Below, piece after piece: positions 34,372 to 37,773 of a stretch of DNA of 37,773 nt. Made by a program: the position numbers and the translations under genes. Within the stretch, counting starts at the first letter, position 1; each line of letters begins with the position of its first letter. The notes beneath the pieces were generated by a model. That model made no database searches. It worked only from the letters and a program-made list of their open reading frames with translations, and was not told the origin of the DNA. Origin of the DNA: an uncultured Alphaproteobacteria bacterium (GTDB lineage Bacteria; Pseudomonadota; Alphaproteobacteria; HIMB59); contig CACGPP010000008.1 of the NCBI GenBank assembly GCA_902574995.1, positions 1 through 37,773 on the forward strand, given 5' to 3'.

Positions 34372-35868
34372 TTGACAGACTCACTTTATTCAAATCTTAT
34401 TGAAACTAATTTAGACAATAATAAAACTTTTTTAATATTAGATGATGGATCCGAAATTACTTATAAAAATTTCATAATTCTTGCATCAAAAATTTCTCAC
34501 AAATTATCAAAATTAGGGTTAAAAGCAGGAAGTCATATTCTTGTAAAGTCTGCCAAATGTAAAGAAACTTTAGCTCTTTATTTGTCATCTATTCTTACTG
34601 GATCAGTTTTTTTTCCACTTAATACAAGTTATACAGTTAACGAAACAATCTATTTTATAAAAGACTCAAAACCTTCTTTTCTTATATGTGATAAATCAGA
34701 AATTGATAGCTTGAAACCAATTTGCGACGAAATTGGCTGTAAAATTTTATCTTTAAATGCAAACGGAATAGGTGAGATTACTGATGGTATAGAAAACCTT
34801 GATAGTTTTTTTGAACCATCAAAAAGAAGCCACAATGATCTAGCAGCACTTTTGTATACTTCTGGAACTACAGGAAAACCTAAAGGAGCTATGTTAACTG
34901 AACAAAATTTAGTTTCAAACGCACAAGAGCTAATAAATTTATGGAATATAAATCGCAATGATACTTTAATCCATTCACTTCCAATTTACCATACTCATGG
35001 ATTGTTTGTTGCTATTAATACTTCTATGATAAGTGGGGCTACTATTAGATTTATAAAAAATTTTAATACAGACTCAATTATTGAGGCATTTAATTATTCA
35101 ACTCTGATGATGGGTGTTCCAACTTTTTATACGAGATTGTTGAATGACAAAAGGCTAGATAAGAAATTAACACAAAATATGAGATTATTTATATCTGGAA
35201 GTGCTCCATTATTAAATCAAACTTTTAAAAATTTTTATAGAGTAACCGGCCATCAAATACTAGAGAGATATGGTATGACTGAAACTAATATGAATGCTTC
35301 TAATCCTTGTGATGGGGAAAGAAAGGCAGGATCAGTTGGTAAACCCTTAAAAGATATTAAAATAAGAATAAATAATATTCAAAGTGATAATACAAAATCA
35401 GAAAATGATATTGGAACAATAGAAATAAGTGGTCCTAATGTATTTAAAGGTTATCTAAATAATCCAAAAAAGACAAAAGAGGCATTTACTAAAGATGGTT
35501 TTTTTATAACCGGTGATATTGGATATTTTGATATTGATGGATATCTATTCATATCTGGAAGAAATAAAGATTTAATTATAAGTGGTGGATATAATGTTTA
35601 TCCTAAAGAAATTGAAGATATTATTAATCAACACGAATTAGTTTTAGAGTCTGCTGTTTTTGGTATCCCTAATGACGATTTAGGTGAAGTACCTATTGCA
35701 GCAATAGTTATGAAGAATAAATTTACGGATTTAAATGATCTTAAAGATTTTTTAAAAAAACACTTAGTGAAATATAAAATTCCATATAAATATATATTGT
35801 TGGATGAACTTCCAAAAAACGTCATGGGAAAAGTTCAAAAAAATACTTTAAAAGAAAAATATTCCTAA
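34372..35868 (+). CDS. matB: Malonyl-CoA synthetase-like acyl-CoA ligase
   Basis: This AMP-forming ligase probably converts malonate, ATP and CoA to malonyl-CoA in the cytoplasm. The 498-residue protein carries the adenylate motif YTSGTTGKPKGAM (162-174). ERYGMTETNMNASNPCDGER (298-317) matches the MatB/ACSF3 clade closely. An ITGDIGYFDIDGY-type motif and the C-terminal catalytic Lys487 (NVMGKVQ) are also present. The start is a TTG at 34372, because no Met occurs before the conserved core. It is downstream of the proX terminator, so it is likely a separate transcription unit. A related short-chain acid is possible instead of malonate. Confidence 0.85.
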   Translation: MTDSLYSNLIETNLDNNKTFLILDDGSEITYKNFIILASKISHKLSKLGLKAGSHILVKSAKCKETLALYLSSILTGSVFFPLNTSYTVNETIYFIKDSKPSFLICDKSEIDSLKPICDEIGCKILSLNANGIGEITDGIENLDSFFEPSKRSHNDLAALLYTSGTTGKPKGAMLTEQNLVSNAQELINLWNINRNDTLIHSLPIYHTHGLFVAINTSMISGATIRFIKNFNTDSIIEAFNYSTLMMGVPTFYTRLLNDKRLDKKLTQNMRLFISGSAPLLNQTFKNFYRVTGHQILERYGMTETNMNASNPCDGERKAGSVGKPLKDIKIRINNIQSDNTKSENDIGTIEISGPNVFKGYLNNPKKTKEAFTKDGFFITGDIGYFDIDGYLFISGRNKDLIISGGYNVYPKEIEDIINQHELVLESAVFGIPNDDLGEVPIAAIVMKNKFTDLNDLKDFLKKHLVKYKIPYKYILLDELPKNVMGKVQKNTLKEKYS

Positions 35869-35916
35869 ATCCCAAAAATATTCTTTTTTTTAATAATTTT
35901 AATGTATAAGTTTTAT

Positions 35917-36573
35917 ATGTCTTCGGCAGTTATATTTGGTGCTACTGGTTTAGTTGGCAGTTATTTATTAAAAAATTTAATAAATGATGAATATTATACT
36001 AGCATTAAAATTTTTACTCGTTCAGAAGTTAATATAAAACATCCAAAATTAGAAATTATTAATACAGATTTAAATAATGTTGAGAATATTAAAGATCAGA
36101 TTATTGCTGATTGTTGTTTTTTTTGTATTGGTACAACAAAGAAAAACTCTCCTGAAAGAAGTGAATATCAAAGGGTAGAGCTAGATTTACCCAAGGAAAT
36201 AGCCCATATATGTAAATCTAACTCAATAAAGTCCTTCGTCTATATTTCATCTGGTTTTGCTGATCCTAATAATAAAGGTGAATATTTAAGGTTTAAGGGC
36301 CTAGTTGAAGAGGAGTTGAAAAGATTAAACTTTGATAACCTTGGTATTTTAAGACCATCTTTTTTACTTGGAAAAAGAAAACAGTTTAGACTTGCTGAGA
36401 AAATTGGAATACCCATTTTTAAGCTATTAACACCATTATTTTTAGGCCCGCTAAAAAAAATGAGACCAATTCATGCAAAAAAAGTAGCTAATGCAATGTC
36501 AAATATTGTAAAGAAGAACTTAGATAATACTACATACGAGTCTGATGAAATAGTTACGATTAGCGAATACTAA
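35917..36573 (+). CDS. TIP30/HTATIP2-like NAD(P)-binding oxidoreductase
   Basis: This is an atypical SDR with a Rossmann opening SSAVIFGATGLVGSYLL, 218 residues from the ATG at 35917; another ATG at 35902 would add five residues. CCFFCIGTTKKN (about 67-78), FVYISSGFADPNNKGEYLRFKG with a Tyr-x-x-x-Lys pair, and GILRPSFLLG are the typical blocks of bacterial HTATIP2-like proteins. Reaction and substrate are unknown. It follows matB by about 48 nt with a T-run but no hairpin, and precedes the deacylase gene by 15 nt. Confidence 0.82.
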   Translation: MSSAVIFGATGLVGSYLLKNLINDEYYTSIKIFTRSEVNIKHPKLEIINTDLNNVENIKDQIIADCCFFCIGTTKKNSPERSEYQRVELDLPKEIAHICKSNSIKSFVYISSGFADPNNKGEYLRFKGLVEEELKRLNFDNLGILRPSFLLGKRKQFRLAEKIGIPIFKLLTPLFLGPLKKMRPIHAKKVANAMSNIVKKNLDNTTYESDEIVTISEY

Positions 36574-36588
36574 AGAAAATTTATATTG

Positions 36589-37497
36589 ATGAAAAAACTA
36601 AATGTTGTTTACAATGATAACTATGACATTCCTCTACCAGAGGGCCATAGATTTGTTGGTACTAAATTTTCTGATTTATATAATTTTATCAAAAACTCAA
36701 ATTTATATACGAATTTAACAATTCACCAAAGTAACTCAGCTCCTATAAATGATGTAAAAGTAGTACACAACAGTGATTATGTTTTGAATGTTAAAGAGGG
36801 TAATCTATCAAGAGATCAGGAGAGAAGAATAAATTTACCATGGAGTGCTAGATTAGCTAAAAGATCTTTTTTAGCTATACAAGGCACACTACAAACATCT
36901 CAATTGGCTTTGGATTATGGTATTGCATGTCATTTAGCAGGTGGGACTCACCATGCTTTTAAAGATTGTGGATCTGGTTTTTGTGTATTTAACGATTTAG
37001 CCTATGCCTCGATAACTTTACTTAATCAAAAAAAAATAAATAAAATTTTAATATTAGATTTAGATGTTCATCAAGGTGATGGAACTGCTTCTATTTGTGA
37101 AAATATTGATAATATTTTTACATGTTCAATTCATTGTAAAAATAATTTTCCATTTGACAAAAAAAATAGCAATTTAGATGTACCAATAGATGATGAAGTA
37201 GATGATGTTAAATATATAAATATCCTCACAAAAACGCTTGATCAAATAGAGTCTAATTTTACACCTGATATTGTTTTTTACGATGCAGGAGTGGACGTTC
37301 ACTCAAACGATGATCTCGGTAATCTAAACCTTTCTGATGATGGCATTAAAAAAAGAGATGAAATTGTTTGTGAGTATTTCAAAGAAAAAAAAGTACCTCT
37401 TTGTACTGTTATAGGTGGAGGCTACAGCAAGAACAAACAAGAATTGGCATCACGTCACTTTTCAATATTTGAAACTGTAAGTAAAACTTATTTATGA
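36589..37497 (+). CDS. Histone deacetylase-family (AcuC/acetylpolyamine amidohydrolase-like) deacylase
   Basis: This is a Zn-dependent deacylase of the arginase/HDAC fold, 302 residues from the ATG at 36589 (a TTG directly before it is unnecessary). Active-site features are His121-His122 in GGTHHA, Asp159 and His161 in DLDVHQGDG, Asp236 in DAGVDVH, and the catalytic Tyr region VIGGGYSK. All metal ligands are present, so an active enzyme is expected. In bacteria such proteins deacetylate polyamines, acyl-lysines or small amides. The substrate is not fixed. It converges on bioY with a 6-nt overlap. Confidence 0.9.
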   Translation: MKKLNVVYNDNYDIPLPEGHRFVGTKFSDLYNFIKNSNLYTNLTIHQSNSAPINDVKVVHNSDYVLNVKEGNLSRDQERRINLPWSARLAKRSFLAIQGTLQTSQLALDYGIACHLAGGTHHAFKDCGSGFCVFNDLAYASITLLNQKKINKILILDLDVHQGDGTASICENIDNIFTCSIHCKNNFPFDKKNSNLDVPIDDEVDDVKYINILTKTLDQIESNFTPDIVFYDAGVDVHSNDDLGNLNLSDDGIKKRDEIVCEYFKEKKVPLCTVIGGGYSKNKQELASRHFSIFETVSKTYL

Positions 37498-37773
37498 ACT
37501 TTTTTGATTAACTCTATGAATCAACCCAAAAATTATAGCTATAGCTAATACAATCTTAAGAAATTCACTATACAAAAATGGCAATAAACCAAGATTTACA
37601 GCTTGTTCAAGACCTACAAAAAACGAAAGGTGACTAATACCACATAGAAATATTACAAATGCACCAGCAAAAATAGTAGCCGATAACTTGATCAAACCTG
37701 TGTTTATTTCAGATTTGAGAATATATGCAATCATAAATGCAGAAATTACCATTCCGTATAAAAAACCAAACCC
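37492..37773 (-). CDS. bioY: Biotin transporter BioY, N-terminal part outside window
   Basis: BioY is the membrane S-component for biotin uptake, alone or with an ECF module. The reading frame stays open to base 37773, so the gene enters from the right, and about 93 C-terminal residues are visible. GFGFLYGMVISAFMIAYI, ATIFAGAFVIFLCGISHLSF and the terminal NLGLLPFLYSEFLKIVLAIAI follow the BioY C-terminal pattern (G-x-L-P-F-x-x-x-D-x-x-K). Three membrane helices are apparent. No biotin-synthesis gene is visible in the window. Identification is from the C-terminal third only. Confidence 0.78.
   Translation of the reverse strand, partial: GFGFLYGMVISAFMIAYILKSEINTGLIKLSATIFAGAFVIFLCGISHLSFFVGLEQAVNLGLLPFLYSEFLKIVLAIAIIFGLIHRVNQKSS

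Noticed and set aside
1..37773. CRISPR arrays, insertion sequences, rRNA genes
   Set aside because: No regularly spaced repeats, transposase reading frames, terminal inverted repeats or rRNA segments were seen on either strand.

Overview
The window is AT-rich, tightly packed DNA from a bacterium, most likely a streamlined marine alphaproteobacterium of the SAR11/HIMB59/AEGEAN-169/SAR116 type. The evidence is the block order scpA-scpB-tatABC-serS, DUF815 ATPase-yajC-secD-secF and uvrA-ssb-gyrA-coaD, which is typical of Alphaproteobacteria. The low GC, very short intergenic gaps, many overlapping genes and osmolyte-type transporters point the same way. The exact lineage cannot be fixed from the sequence alone. 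No gene-free stretch exceeds 300 bases: the largest gaps are about 133 (33155-33287), 97 (25730-25826), 82 (34290-34371) and 69 nt (5594-5662). I see no insertion sequence, phage gene, CRISPR array or rRNA.

Left third (1-15303), housekeeping. A 5'-truncated scpA overlaps scpB (chromosome segregation). An FbpC-type ABC ATPase without visible partners follows, then tatA-tatB-tatC and serS. A DUF815 AAA+ ATPase lies on the minus strand, divergent from yajC-secD-secF. uvrA (minus) is divergent from ssb-gyrA-coaD. A tRNA-Lys(UUU) and ytoQ close this part.

Middle (15357-24685), accessory metabolism. A plus-strand set encodes an aldehyde dehydrogenase (apparently read from a leaderless promoter), a VOC protein and a homocysteine-methyltransferase-like protein. 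It converges on a five-gene minus-strand operon: Fe-dependent alcohol dehydrogenase, amidase, EamA transporter, a second homocysteine-methyltransferase-like protein and a mandelate-racemase-group enolase-superfamily enzyme. Both methyltransferase-like proteins carry His where the family's first zinc Cys is expected. A second EamA transporter follows.

Right third (24695-37773), a quaternary-ammonium/methylated-osmolyte uptake and catabolism locus. proV (minus) is divergent from a tandem-fused proW, which is translationally coupled to a cytoplasmic molybdopterin oxidoreductase, a GcvT/DmdA-family protein and an SDR dehydrogenase. A BKACE-family enzyme, similar to my recollection of the dehydrocarnitine-cleaving group, converges on the SDR. 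It is divergent from proX, which has its own strong Shine-Dalgarno and terminator. A MatB-like malonyl-CoA synthetase, a TIP30-like oxidoreductase, an HDAC-family deacylase and a truncated bioY finish the window.

The most interesting idea here is that import by ProXVW feeds directly into a Mo-enzyme + folate-dependent demethylase + SDR/BKACE pathway for an osmolyte whose identity cannot be read from the sequence. Carnitine, or an N-oxide/sulfoxide of an osmolyte, are the candidates I can argue for.
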